DNA of 64,000 nucleotides, from NCBI GenBank assembly GCA_019188255.1, contig JAETXT010000001.1, positions 930,001 to 994,000 of the forward strand, read 5' to 3'. Position 1 is the first letter of the stretch. The number at the start of each line of letters is the position of its first letter. The notes beneath the pieces were generated by a model, which had not been told where the DNA came from, did not search any database, and saw nothing but the letters and a program-made list of their open reading frames with translations. This document shows positions 1 to 11,778 of this stretch, in pieces. The stretch is from Verticillium longisporum (lineage: Eukaryota; Ascomycota; Sordariomycetes; Glomerellales; Plectosphaerellaceae). A program made the translations under genes and the position numbers.

Positions 1-1173
1 AAGGGATCAGGCAGGTCGTCGAGGTAAGACTTGCGATTCGTACGAAGCCTCGAGGAAGTGTCGGTGGGGTACACCAAGGGGTCGTGATGTGACGTGGAGG
101 AAAGACAGCTGATTCGTTGCTTCCTTATTCGTGAGGTATCCGATTATGCACCAGGCAGTCGGAGTACAGGGTCTTGATGGGGGAGGGGTCGAGTTGAGGT
201 AGTTGCGATGACGAGGTTGAGATTGGGGTTTACCGTTTGCGCAGGATGCTGCTTCTCGTCGAGTGGTCGCGAAAAAAGTGCCCAAGCGGCACGGTGCGGC
301 CAGCCCATGGCCCGCGCACACAGGTGCCCACGATAAGTTGCTTATGTCATGCAGTGGGACCTCGTGGACTGCCTTTGGAGCCCTGGACATCACTTGCTGG
401 AGATGGATCTGGGGTCGTGGTAATTTCTCCGACAACTCCACCATAACCTTGATATACAGGTTTGCAGGCCTCCCAGTGCATCGCTAAAGTTGTGTTTACT
501 ACATGAATGAACAGCTTGTATGTGAAGAAGTTTTGTGTGGGATTTCTTCCTTGCCCCGCAGTCATCTTGCCCACCCTATTTTTCAGATGATACCTTCAAA
601 CTGGTCTTGATTGACCTATGCTCTTGTGAAATTGGGGGTCTGAGTCTTGTCTGTCAAGCCCAGACTGTGAGCCCCGTGAAGAAGGACATACCGTGGTACA
701 TCGAAGACCCTATGATCGTGGAATCGACAAGGCTCGAGGAACTAGTCACCATGAGATGCATCATTCATCGCCTTTGTTCGTTGCCTTAGACTCATCCTCT
801 GACTATCGATCTCCCTTTTCGTGTGGAATTCTCAGGTGAAAGAATGCCTTTACTCGGGTCCAGTCCGGCCAAAGGGCACTCGTGGGAACAAAGAGAACCG
901 CCTTGAGTGCAATGTGAACCTCACTCCGGACAAAGACTCGGGCCACGCTTCCATCAGCCATCGTCCAAGAACAGTACACTGCAAAGCATATGCTGCCAGA
1001 GGTCGAGGTGAAATCTCATAATTAGAAGACCCCCAAGTCAAATTGTGACAGCCCTGTCTGACTTGAATTATGAATCTGAGTGTCATTTACCATCAACGAG
1101 AGAGCTCCTATCCTACACCTACACAACAAGCATTGGCTGCACAGCAGCACCAAAGAAGAAGCTCAGCATCAAA
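1..1173. other. Intergenic, no supported gene
   Basis: Only short overlapping open frames on both strands, none with a recognisable domain or a good splice structure. The longest (7-444, minus) is rich in Pro, Arg and His in the way random GC-rich frames are. The right end probably carries the promoter and leader of the gene starting at 1174. Confidence 0.5.
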
Positions 1174-2476
1174 ATGAGCAACCGGGACCGCGATTCCTCG
1201 GGGCAGACTTCGCAGTCTCTGTCCGGTGGTCGGAAGGGGAGCCTCAAGTCTCCGTCAGCAGATCAATCTCGCTATGCAAATCGAGCCCCTGACATCAACA
1301 ATCTCCATGGCTTTCGCCCTGAACGTCGAGACTTGAAATGGGACATGCCAACGGATGATTTGGATGATTTCTTCTTCGAGGATCAATACCTGCTCATGCT
1401 CCAGCAAATCTATGCCCTCATGGAAACAACCCTGGTCCTCGGTCCAAGACGTATGCCGTACGAGGTCTCGCCCTGGTCGATACCGACAGCTGATCCGGGC
1501 GACATGACGTTGGAGCAATACACGTCCTTAGTAGCTCAGCCTGACCCGTTATTCAAGTATCCATGGGATACACTACTCCTGTTCGAGAGGGAAACACAGC
1601 ACTACTTGACAGCAGTGATGAACAGGATGCTACATGAAATGACTTTCAAGTCGCTCCTATTCGGCGCCAGTAATGAGCAGATGAAAATCCTGATTGAACA
1701 GGACGACACACTTATCAACGAAGAAGGTACTACATGTCATGTCTTAAAGTGGGAGACCAGTATTAATCAGTCTGACAGGATTCGGGCGAACACGGTTGCG
1801 CGCCGAGTATATCAATCTGTTTTTGAAAGGTCGAGCGCCCCCACTGTTCTGGGAGCAGGTCGACGAGACGGCCATTGGCATCACGAGAGCGTTTCTACCG
1901 GTCATCGCCTGGATAAGAAAGACAAGGATCGATGAGGTAGCCTCCATAGGCGAGATTCACCAGCAGATCCACGGCATAGTAGCGTTCACAGCGTGGCTTG
2001 CTGTGTGCATGCGCCGGTCTGTGTCCATCATCGAATTTGACTGGCCGACGCCAGGGGAGTGCGATCTTCCATCAAGCAATACGGAAAACTTTGACGACTG
2101 GGTTTACCGAAAGGCGCTGAAGAGGGTTGAACAGTATGGCCGCAAAAGGGGTTCCCATAAGCCCCGTCGTGCGAGAGTCATGATCGCCATCGCACCATCG
2201 GCGTGGCGGTACACCTTAAGTCCAGACGGATACTGGAAGGTGCGACTCCAACAGAAGCGGGCTGTTTACTATCATGGACTCCAGGATGACATGGACGAGA
2301 AGAAGGAGCACAGAATCGGCTTATCGGAGTGGGCAGCCAAGCAAAGGGCGAAGGACGAGGGGGGTGTAAGGTCGCTTGCGGGGCAGTTTTGGCGATACCT
2401 GGGGACCATGATTGTAGCACTGTTTCTGGCGTGGGCTATCGTGCATCATGGGGACCCTGTACAGGCACTATGGTAA
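1174..2476 (+). CDS. Hypothetical protein with C-terminal membrane anchor
   Basis: Two exons, 1174-1726 and 1779-2476, joined across a 52-nt intron (GTACTA donor, CAG acceptor) that moves the reading frame exactly as needed; product 416 residues. An in-frame region upstream of the chosen ATG exists, but this Met starts a polar Ser/Arg/Gln-rich N-terminus (MSNRDRDSSG), typical of a soluble tail. The middle is mixed and looks globular, rich in Trp, Asp and Leu (for example LKWDMPTDDLDDFFFEDQYL). The last 26 residues hold one hydrophobic segment (about 391-406, LGTMIVALFLAWAIV) followed by a short tail, as in tail-anchored or single-pass membrane proteins. I recognise no family. Fungal genomes hold many such lineage-specific proteins; membrane insertion through the C-terminus is inference. 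Confidence 0.7.
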
Positions 2477-3008
2477 CTGTCGAAGAGCGTGGCGATTGAC
2501 GGATGCGCGGCTTCACCATAGATATAGGCCCTCGGATACCCAGAAGATGCGGCGCGTTATTGGTACCTGCAGCACCTATGTACGTCGTAGGTTATTCGTG
2601 ATTAGGTAGTCGGCTCAAGGTGCGGCGATTCATGGAATCGGTGAGTCCAGGCCTCGGTGAAGGAAGAAAGAATCTGAGCGTGGGGCAGCGATAAGATAGG
2701 CGAGGGTTGGGGGCGGCGGGCAACTGCCAACCAATGGCGGTCTAGCACGGCAGAGGGTGCGCACTGGAATCGCACTTCTGAGCCCCGCGCATGGCAAAAA
2801 GTTCTGAGCGCTCTGGCCACCCGGCAACACCCCCGAGCACCAAATTCTCACTTTTTTTTTCTGGTCCACCCCAGCCGCCGAACCAAAAAATTCAAAAGGG
2901 CCCATCCGACCGTCGTTTACTTCTACGCCTGTCTCTGGACCCCGCGCGCCGCCTCACCTTTACAACATCTCACCTCCCCATCCCCCCCCCCATCACACAT
3001 CTATCATC
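2477..3008. promoter_or_regulatory. Ssb promoter and CT-rich leader
   Basis: Gap between the unknown gene and ssb. The last 100 bases are pyrimidine-rich and include a run of ten C at 2982-2991 just before the ATG. Such CT-rich leaders are usual for highly expressed fungal translation genes. No TATA box is obvious. Confidence 0.5.
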
Positions 3009-5289
3009 ATGGCTGACGAAGTCTACGACGGTGCCATTGGCATCGATCTGGGTACGTAACTGTGATACTATGCTGCGCCCTTTCGTCTTTGTTGTATACC
3101 TGTCTACCGGCGCCCACCGCCTCGGCTCGGCCTCGATTTGTTTTCGCAGTCGACTTGCGGATTCCTGGCCAGCAGAACAACCCTATGCGTCCAGTACCAA
3201 AAAGAGCCTTCGCTGACCATCGCCCTTCCAGGTACCACCTACTCTTGCGTTGCTACGTACGAGGGTACCAATGTCGAGATCATCGCCAACGAGCAGGGTT
3301 CGTTCACCACGCCCTCGTTCGTCTCCTTCACCGACAAGGAGCGCCTGATCGGTGAGGCTGCCAAGAACCAGGCTGCCATGAACCCCACGAACACCGTCTT
3401 CGATGTCAAGTGAGTGCTGTTCTCCCGCTTTTCAAGAGCCCTCGGTGAAACATGGTTGCTGACGTTCTTGCCACAGGCGTCTCATCGGTCGCCGCTTCGA
3501 CGACCCCGATGTCAAGAAGGACACCGACACCTGGCCCTTCAAGGTCATCGATGACAACGGTTCCCCCAAGGTCGAGGTCGAGTACCTCGGCGAGACCAAG
3601 TCTTTCTCCCCCCAGGAGATCTCCTCCATGGTCCTCACCAAGGTCAGTCTCACTTGTGTGCCAAAACGGGCCAAAAAAATACAAGCCAAAGGGAAAATTT
3701 GCTAACAACCTCCCAGATGAAGGAGATTGCTGAGGTCAAGCTCGGCAAGAAGGTTGAGAAGGCCGTTATCACCGTCCCCGCCTACTTCAACGACAACCAG
3801 CGTCAGGCCACCAAGGACGCCGGTGCCATCGCTGGTCTCAACGTTCTCCGTATCATCAACGAGCCCACCGCTGCCGCCATTGCCTACGGTCTCGGCGCTG
3901 GCAAGTCCAACAAGGAGCGCAACGTTCTCATCTACGATCTCGGTGGTGGTACTTTCGATGTCTCCCTCCTGAACATCCAGGGTGGTGTCTTCACCGTCAA
4001 GGCCACTTCCGGTAACACCCATCTTGGTGGCCAGGACTTCGACACCAGCCTCCTCGAGCACTGCAAGAAGGACTTCCAGCGCAAGTCGAAGAAGGACATC
4101 TCCAACGACCCCCGTGCCCTGCGTCGTCTCCGCACTGCTTGCGAGCGTGCCAAGCGTACCCTGTCCAGCGGTGCCCAGGCCACCATTGAGATTGACTCCC
4201 TCTTCGACGGCGAGGACTTCCAGATGCAGATCACTCGTGCCCGTTTCGAGGAGCTCAACGCCAAGGCCTTCAACGGCACCCTCGAGCCCGTCGCTCAGGT
4301 CCTGAAGGATGCCAACCTCCAGAAGAGCGCCGTTGAGGAGATTGTCCTCGTCGGTGGTTCCACTCGTATTCCCCGTATCCAGAAGCTCCTGTCCGAGTTC
4401 TTCGACGGCAAGAAGCTCGAGAAGAGCATCAACCCCGACGAGGCTGTCGCCTACGGTGCCGCCGTCCAGGCCGGTATCCTCTCCGGCAAGGCCACCTCCG
4501 CCGAGACCGCCGACCTCCTGCTTCTCGACGTCTGCCCCCTGTCTCTCGGTGTCGCCATGGAGGGTAACATCTTCGCTCCCGTCGTTCCTCGCGGTAACAC
4601 TGTCCCATGTATCAAGAAGAGAACCTTCACCACTGTTGCCGACAACCAACAAACGTATGTTTCTTTGATCTTGCCAAATCCTGAGCGCAAGTCCAGTTAT
4701 ACTGACAGTTTCACAGCGTCCAGTTCCCCGTCTACCAGGGTGAGCGTGTCAACTGCGAGGACAACACCTCGCTGGGTGAATTCACTCTGGCTCCCATCCC
4801 CCCCATGCGCGCCGGTGAGGCAGTCCTCGAGTGTGTCTTCGAGGTCGATGTCAACGGTATCCTCAAGGTCACCGCCACCGAGAAGACCTCCGGCCGCAGC
4901 GCCAACATCACCATCTCCAACTCTGTCGGCAAGCTCTCTTCTCACGAGATTGAGAACATGATCAACGGTCAGCTCAATTCCCTCACATGTGCATCAGACA
5001 GCAGCTAATTCGCTACACAGACGCCGAGAAGTTCAAGTCCAGCGACGAGGCCTTCTCCAAGAAGTTCGAGGCCAAGCAGCAGCTCGAGTCCTACATCGGT
5101 CGCGTTGAGGAGATCATCTCTGACCCGACACTGTCCCTCAAGCTCAAGCGCGGCCAGAAGGACAAGATTGAGCAGCAGGTCAGCGAGGCCATGGCCAAGC
5201 TTGAGATCACCGACGCCTCGGCTGAGGACCTCAAGAAGCAGGAGCTCGCTCTTAAGCGTCTCGTCACCAAGGCTATGTCTTCACGGTAA
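3009..5289 (+). CDS. ssb: Ribosome-associated Hsp70 chaperone Ssb
   Basis: Six exons: 3009-3051, 3232-3409, 3477-3642, 3717-4654, 4717-4967 and 5021-5289, giving 614 residues, as in yeast Ssb1/Ssb2 (613). Ssb is the cytosolic Hsp70 that binds nascent chains at the ribosome exit with the Ssz1-zuotin complex. The sequence shows the ATPase start [15 protein letters not shown], the phosphate motif [10 protein letters not shown], the adenosine motif [10 protein letters not shown] and the linker around [13 protein letters not shown]. The C-terminus ends in TKAMSSR rather than the EEVD of cytosolic Ssa proteins, which separates Ssb from Ssa. Introns 1-3 crowd the 5' end, common in fungal Hsp70 genes; intron 1 is 180 nt and the rest 53-74 nt. 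The stop is TAA. The identification is firm. Confidence 0.97.
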
Positions 5290-6165
5290 AGGGAGACTTT
5301 TTCACTTGCAGCAGATGGTCAGCCTTGGGTTGGAGCTGGGGGTGGTAGAGGAAAATCTGGTGTGATGGAGTACGCGCGCGCAACCAACCGGATATTTGGG
5401 AGCGAGCGGGCCATTTAGAAGATGGTGCGTCGCCAAATAATGCTGCGATGTTTCAGTAGTCTTCTAACGATGGCTCTCTAAAACCTTTTTTACTCTTTCT
5501 TCTACGCCTGCTGTTCTTTTGTGTCCTTTCTTCGCACTGATGGCGTTCTGTTTGATGACTTGCGTTATGGACAGGCAAACAGTCTGCTTCATACAGTTTA
5601 TTATATAACGGAGGCCTCAAGCGAGGATGCACGTGAAAAGTCGCGACCTGCCAACGCTTGAGTGACGACGAAGAAGATGGCGAAGCCTTGACCTCTCGCC
5701 CCAAACGAGTCGACTGTCCTAGCAAGCTGCCAGAGACGCCCCCATTGTCATGCCCTCTGTGGCACTTCGCTAGGCAACAACCTTCCATGGAAACGGTGAA
5801 TGATGCTCATACTTTGCACTCTTGCACTGCTTATATTGGACACCAGTCATTGATCGACGACGAAGCTCCTGCCACACTCGATGCCTCGCCCACAACGAAA
5901 GGAAAACCATTCGCCATCTACTACCCAAACTCACCACTGTACACTCACTACCCATGGTCCCATACTTCAAGGACCAACCACGATAATGCCCTAGCACTGC
6001 ACCGATGTGCGCCTCTTTATACCACAGTCATTCGAATATCCCATGATCATCAGTTTCGCGGCGTCTTGCGGCGTTTCGACGGCATAACGTGTGCTTCCGG
6101 TAACGAAACGACACACCGTTTGCCCTTACCCTCCGAACTGGAAATGGTAGAGAGACCTGCGATCT
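5290..6165. other. Intergenic: ssb 3' region, no clear gene
   Basis: Holds the ssb 3' UTR and then an open frame (5658-6191, plus) that lacks a standard ATG start and shows no domain. The minus strand (5453-5788) also has a frame without features. Neither is convincing. Confidence 0.4.
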
Positions 6166-7088
6166 ATGAGATCAAACAAAGCACTGAATAGAGGCCGTTC
6201 TTCCTACGACGGATACTACCGCGCTTTACGGCTATACGGCAGTAAACAGGGCATTGCCAAGGAGACCTCGAAGCCAAATAAGCTCTTGGAGGAGTGGCTT
6301 GAGTTTATCGTCGAGGGATAAAGTACTGCTAGTACTATGGATACAAACGCCCCTTTCAAGGTAGAGGAAGTCGACTCAGACCCTGAACCTTTAGAGAAGT
6401 CACCCACTGCGCATCTTGGGGGATTCTTCACGGCTTCAACACCAGCTGAGTCGACTAGCAGTACTACCAGCTCGTTGGGCTCCAAGGGTGATAAGTCGAA
6501 TACGCCTCGCAATACCTCGGGGAAGAATTTCCCGTCAGACCATGGGAATAGTCCCGCTAACAGTAACAATCAAGTCATTATCATGACTTCACCGGTCACG
6601 ATGGCACCACGCACTGGAAACGAATTACGTGGCGCGGAGAAACATTTTTACTTTCACAAGGAGCGGGCGTGCTTGTCCACGGCTTTCTAACGAAGTTCAT
6701 TCTCGGCGATGACATCTGGTCGGCGATGGACGTGGGCATGGTCTTATCAGCGCTGCGAATTGAAGGGAGCACCCTCGTCACGAAGACGCCTCTTGAACAA
6801 ATGAATGAAGACTTCCTCCAGCGATTTACGGAGGCAGCAACGGCCAAGGTCAAGAAGAATTCGTCTCATCGCCAGGTTTTCGCAACTGTGGCTGCCTTGC
6901 TCACCAGTTCGCAAGAAGACTGGGCCGAAATGTTCACCATGCAGGACGACTACCTGGCCGAGTTTGTTGAAACTATCTCAGACGAACGCTTGGAGGATTT
7001 GACCAACATTCGTCGGGAACGTTGGGGGTTCTCTATCAATTCCGTCATGGCGCTGAGCCGGAAGTCGAAGATCGAATACTTCAGTTGA
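6166..7088 (+). pseudogene. Degenerate or poorly resolved hypothetical gene
   Basis: Coding-like sequence in pieces. From ATG 6166 the frame runs 51 codons to a TAA at 6319-6321, then stays open in the same frame from 6337 to about 6535 with a Ser/Thr/Pro-rich acidic stretch. The coding signal then moves to another frame (about 6575-7088) that contains DGTTHWKRITWRGETFLL and a helical C-terminal part ending KSKIEYFS. A 51-nt intron (6310-6360) could remove the TAA and a 41-nt intron (6534-6574, GTCAGA donor, GCTAAC branch) could fix the frame change, but the first has a weak donor and the second is very short. It may be a real multi-exon gene or a decaying one. No family recognised. Confidence 0.35.
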
Positions 7089-7981
7089 TCGACGGACGTT
7101 CCACCACCCAGTTCGCCCACCCCCTACTTAGTAGCTCCGCAGGCCACCTGATATTGCTTCTGCCTTAGCTACCTGGTATCCTTCTGTCCCAAGCTCCTCG
7201 ATATCCTACAGTCCAGCACCCCTACAACCATCGACTTCCTTAAAGGGTTTACCTAGAGGGTTCAGATCTATAGAACTTGCAATTTCAACCCTGGCGTTGC
7301 AACTGCATCCCTTCTAAGCGCTGGTAATACAGACATGATTCTGATGTTGTACCCTTTTATGGAATGGACACTGCCCAGAGAAGGACATACCATCTTGAAG
7401 TATTCTTGAGGATGAATGAAGTGAAATGATGATAACGGAATAACATCCTGTGATTACGATCTGCTAGGTGTTGGTATGCAGACATTCATGCCCTGCAAAA
7501 CACAGGAATCCTACATCATCATCAAATGCCACTGCTCGCTCTGTTGTCTTTCCATAATCATAATGGCCTCCATTTTGTTCCTTGTCCTGCAGTTTTGGTG
7601 TGTTCTTAGTGTAGTGAATTAAATCTCGTTGCATGACCTGGCCTTCCTTTATTCTCTCCATTGGCTTCGGCTTAGGTATAGCTACCTTAGGTAGACATGC
7701 TCCGTGAAGACATCTGGATTTTGTTCCCCCCTCCGTTCTGGTCCTTTCATTCCACAGTTCGCTGAACACTGAATCGGGAAGTTGCCATATTTATTTTCAG
7801 GCTGCTGCACCCCAGACTTCGGCACTTGCGTTCCCACATTCCGATATCCCTCTACATTCCTCCCCCAGACCACCCCGATCCCATTCATCAATCTGCATCG
7901 CCCACAAAACAGCATCGCTAGAACCACCTGCCGCAGGGTGCAGTTGTTCTCAAACACCTTAGACGGCATCAAGTCACAAAC
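7089..7981. other. Intergenic region before the dioxygenase
   Basis: About 890 bases without a supported gene. The left part is AT-richer than the genes around it. The right end (about 7790-7981) is pyrimidine-rich and leads directly into the ATG of the dioxygenase, so it is the likely promoter and leader. Confidence 0.45.
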
Positions 7982-9243
7982 ATGGCTCCCAGCATCCGCA
8001 TCATGGGTGCCCGTCTGCTGACTCTCTTCCTTGGCGCCTTCCTACTCGCCAGTATCGTCTCGGCTCATGGCGCTCACGAGGCCGAAGAGCTCGCCGAGCT
8101 GGAGAAGTATAGTCTCACTCACGCCACCAGCCTGGCTCATTGCCGTGACACCCTTCAGCGTGACGGTGTTCTTGCCCGGGCCATCGAGCGCCGTGCCGCC
8201 GTTGTCGAAACTCACATGCGCCGTCGCGACATTATTAGCGTCCTTCGCAAGGATCACGAGAACAACACGGTCAACTGGAAGTCTACTGATCGCGAGATCT
8301 TTGCGACGCGCGACGATGGATGTGTGCTCACCCCCGAGTCCACTGAGGGTCCTTTCTGTGAGTGCCTGTCTGGTCCCCCGTTTCGTGGCCCTTGCTGACA
8401 AAAGTAGATATCGAGGGCGAGAAGCTGCGTTGGAACCTGCAGGACGGGGAGCAGGGCGTTCTGATGTACCTGGACTTCCAGATAATCGATACCGAGACAT
8501 GCAAGCCTGTCGAGGGACAGTATGTCGAGATTTGGCGTAAGTGACCGAGCTCTTTCCTTGTCATGTGCTTCGTCGCGCCCCTCTGAGCTGCTGCTATACC
8601 GCTGCTTGAATTTTGTTCCTCTCACAAATAGCACTGCATCTTGACCCGGTAGTGTTATCTTTCAATTCAGCAATCCTACATAGGAAGCCAGGTTCTGAAG
8701 TTCACGTTGGCTAATGTTCCATCAGACACGAACGCCACGGGCATCTATTCTGGCGTCCCCTACTCCTTCGACCCATCGAACCGCAAGACCACGTTCGGCC
8801 GCGGCATCTCGACGACAAACTCCGACGGCGCCGTCTGGTTCGGCTCCATCTTTCCCGGCCACTACGGCGGCCGCACGCCGCACGTTCACATCATGACACA
8901 CAACCCGGATTACGCCGACCCCCTGACGAACCGCACCCTCCAGAACAACATCGCCACCCACGCCGGCCAGGTCTACTTTGACCAGCGTCTCGTCGACGCG
9001 GTCCGCAACGTCTATCCCTACAGCGCCAACGAGCAGCGCTTCACGTCCAACTTTGCCGACGGCTTCTTCCGCCAGGCGTCCTCGGTCTCGGACCCGGTGC
9101 TCAGCTACTTCTTCCTCGATAAGGCGGAGGAAGGGTATGGCAATGTCGAGGGCGGTTTGCTCGCCTGGAAGATCATCGGTGTCAACATGACGCGTGAGCG
9201 CGAGATTTCCGTCATGGACACCTTGCATGCCGGTAAGAAGTGA
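7982..9243 (+). CDS. Secreted intradiol ring-cleavage dioxygenase
   Basis: Three exons, 7982-8357, 8408-8536 and 8726-9243 (introns 50 and 189 nt), give 340 residues. The family uses a non-haem Fe(III) centre to split catechol-type rings between the two hydroxyls. A signal peptide is visible (LLTLFLGAFLLASIVSA, cleavage near residue 28), so this is the extracellular fungal branch, not the cytosolic catechol or protocatechuate enzymes. Landmarks: LTPESTEGPFYIEG across the first intron, GIYSG (Y176), and FPGHYGGRTPHVH (Y215, H221, H223), the usual Tyr/Tyr/His/His iron ligands. The second intron is long and was placed so that EIWHTNATGIYSG is continuous, as in relatives; a tiny missed exon inside it cannot be excluded. 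It converges on the saponin hydrolase gene. The substrate is unknown; lignin- or flavonoid-derived catechols are likely for this branch. Confidence 0.9.
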
Positions 9244-9835
9244 ATGCAAAAGTCTTGAACTGAGAAAGATGTGAGCTATCAAGAAAGGGCGAGAGAGTGT
9301 ATTGCTGAAGGCCTTGAGGCAGCTTGGCAGACAGACTTTTCAGGATGCGTTCTGGAATTGTCTCTTGGAGTATGGCTCCAGGACGAACTGGCGTTCTGAT
9401 GACGGCTGGTTATGAGTAGCTACCAGGCATACGTATCATGAAAGTAGCAAGCTATCAGGTGTCTTCGCCTCACAAGTGCCCATGGTTTAAAGTCGCCTTA
9501 CGTGAAATTCTACTATTGCGAGGAATAATTCAACAGGGTACCGGTCGAATTCTAAGGACCGGCTTCTGACCACTGTCAAGGACGCCCAAAATCAAGGGTC
9601 AGAAGTTAGGAATGTCGTGTACGAGGGGAGAAGCAAGGAAGGCTGTTCAATGCAGATCTGCAGAGAAGGACTAGAGTCGACTTCATGTTCGTCCTCGGCG
9701 ACAAGGATTGACATCCAGCGATGTTTCATTACACATCGGATTCAAGCAAGCTCACGCCGTTTATTGTCCATTCATCATTCATCACCAGCGCCTCGCTACC
9801 CTAACTGCTTATCAACGCAGGCAATGCCCGCTGAA
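9244..9835. other. Convergent intergenic region
   Basis: Lies between the ends of the dioxygenase (+) and the saponin hydrolase (-). It contains 3' UTRs and no coding signal I can support. Confidence 0.5.
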
Positions 9836-11778
9836 CTACGTACCGTTGGCTGGCTGCAGGTATGTCTTCCCTCCAACCACGGTTGTCAACGTTCCATTCG
9901 CCTCAAACTTGTTGTCCAAGATATCAATTCTCACATGAAATCCTCCTGGACTCGTCTTCTTCGTGCCCGCATCCGGTCCTGCCTGTTCCAGGTCCGATTC
10001 CCAGTCAATGTTGACCGTCGTAGGTGATGAATACCAAGCAGCTACCCTCTCCAGTCCCCTGAGCACGTTTTCCCCGTCGTCCGAGAAGTCGTGATATTCC
10101 GCCTTGACGCCATCAATCGGGCCGCCAATCTGCTTCCCTACAAGCGTCACATTCGCCCATCCCGCCGCCCGCCCAAGAAGAGTGTAGGCCCCAGGCCCCG
10201 GCAAAAGCCTCTTCGGCGCAGCCGCCCCGGCACATACATGGTGCCCCACGGCACCACATCAGCCGCGACTTCGATCGCCGCTCTCGCCACGGCCCTCCGA
10301 CTCGTCAGATGCGCCACCATCAGCCGCGAAGTCCGGCCCCCCTGAGCCGTAGACGCATAGCACGGCAGCGGATTATCCCCTCCGCAAGCCGGTGGCCTCG
10401 TCAAGGCCTGCCAGTAGGCAATCCTGGTCCCATCGCCAGACCACTTCGGATCAGCCATGCCGTTCCACTCCGGGTCATTGATGGCGCCGCCGCCGGGAAT
10501 CCCGTCGCCGGCAGCGTTGATCTTCTGCCCCATGTACGTCCCGCGGTCGCCATGGCGATCGATGAGCCACGGCTGGAAGAAGCGGCGATAGCCATTGTTG
10601 CGCACCGACGCCACGGCGGCGACTGTCACGAGGTCCGTCAGCGGCGGAACGCGACGGAGGCCCGCGAGGAACATTTGCCTGCCCGTGCCGCGCGTGTCCA
10701 TGACGACGGTCCACGCTCCGCCGTCGGGCCCGCCCTCAGACGAAAGGTCGACGGGATCGACGTACTCCGGGTGGCTCGTCAGGCGGCGGACGGCGCCGGT
10801 GACGAGGTCGGCTGCTAAGACATCAATGTTTGACGACTCGGAGGGACTGCCGACGTAGGTGACCTCCTTTCCCGAGGCGCTGAAGCCGCGGAGCTCGCCG
10901 ACGGATATGGCGGACGCGCTGAGGAGCAGGCGCGAGGGGTCTGTTGGGTGGACGGCGAGGGGCTGCGAGGCTGCCGGGTCGTAGAGCAGGTTGACGCTCG
11001 TCAGGTCGTAGCGCGGGGCGAGGGGGAGGCCAGAGCTGGGGCTGGGGTTGAAGGCGAGGCGGCCGTAGTAGCAGTACTGGCCTAGAGAACCTGCATCGAA
11101 GGAGAAGGCGCTCCAGCCGAGGTGGACATCGTCGGGGTGCAGGCGCAGCTCGCGCATGGAACCGCCAAGCCCAGAACCGTCAACGCTCGTGTTCCATCGA
11201 ATGGGTATGATGTGAACCTGATCTGGCGTCAGGTCGTCACCCGTGAACCCGTGAGCTGCCTGGATGATGTTGGCGCCTGCCAGGATTCGTCGTCCATCGC
11301 GAAAGGCCTGGGGGTAGTCGAGCTTGGATGTTGCGCCCACCGAGTTGTGGTTGGGTACACCGCATGTGATGCATCTCCATGAGTCGCCGTTCGCGAAGAA
11401 TGTGCCGTCAATCTTGATGATGATCAGCTGCTCGCCTTGGAAGATGCTTGCTGGATCAGGTGCCGCTGGGGCGCCGACAAAATGGACCATGGACAGGACG
11501 TGAAGGTTGTCGGGGAGAAAGTTGCCCGATTGAATTTTCGTTGTCCTCCCTATGCAGCCCGTACGAGCTGGGTTCACTTTTGATGAGCATGATCCTTCGG
11601 AATTGCTGGGTGCCACGGGCGGCAACGGGAGTTCAATGACAGTGATGGGTTCTGGCGCAGGTGGTGGTGGTATATGACCTTGTAGGAGCGGTGGGCTGGT
11701 CTGGGGCTTCTGATGAACTTGAGGCAGGCCAAAGAGGCAGTTGAATAGAGCCCAGAGATACAATAGAAGGGATTCCAT
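9836..11778 (-). CDS. Saponin hydrolase, frameshifted in this sequence
   Basis: Starts at 11778 with a hydrophobic signal sequence (LLLYLWALFNCLFGLPQ) and runs in one frame to about 10230, then continues in another frame to 9836; together about 647 residues, the size of the fungal saponin (soyasaponin glucuronide) hydrolases described from Neocosmospora and Fusarium-type fungi. Those secreted enzymes release the glycone from triterpenoid saponins and can detoxify plant defences. Recognisable parts: a Pro-rich start, then SGNFLPDNLHVLSMVHFVGAP, the Cys pair in WRCITCGVP and a beta-propeller-like body with DGTRIAYW and VVPWGTMYVPG. The frame breaks inside a run of four C at 10225-10228 (plus strand); a fifth C would restore V-P-G-A-A-A-P-K-R and one continuous reading frame. 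No intron with proper phase explains it. I read it as an intact gene with a one-base sequence error, though a true frameshift is possible. Confidence 0.8.

Noticed and set aside
7..444. 145-codon minus-strand open frame at the left edge
   Set aside because: No domain, shadow-like composition, and overlapping frames of similar quality on the other strand.
10309..10818. Plus-strand frame opposite the saponin hydrolase
   Set aside because: Antisense shadow of a GC-rich conserved gene.
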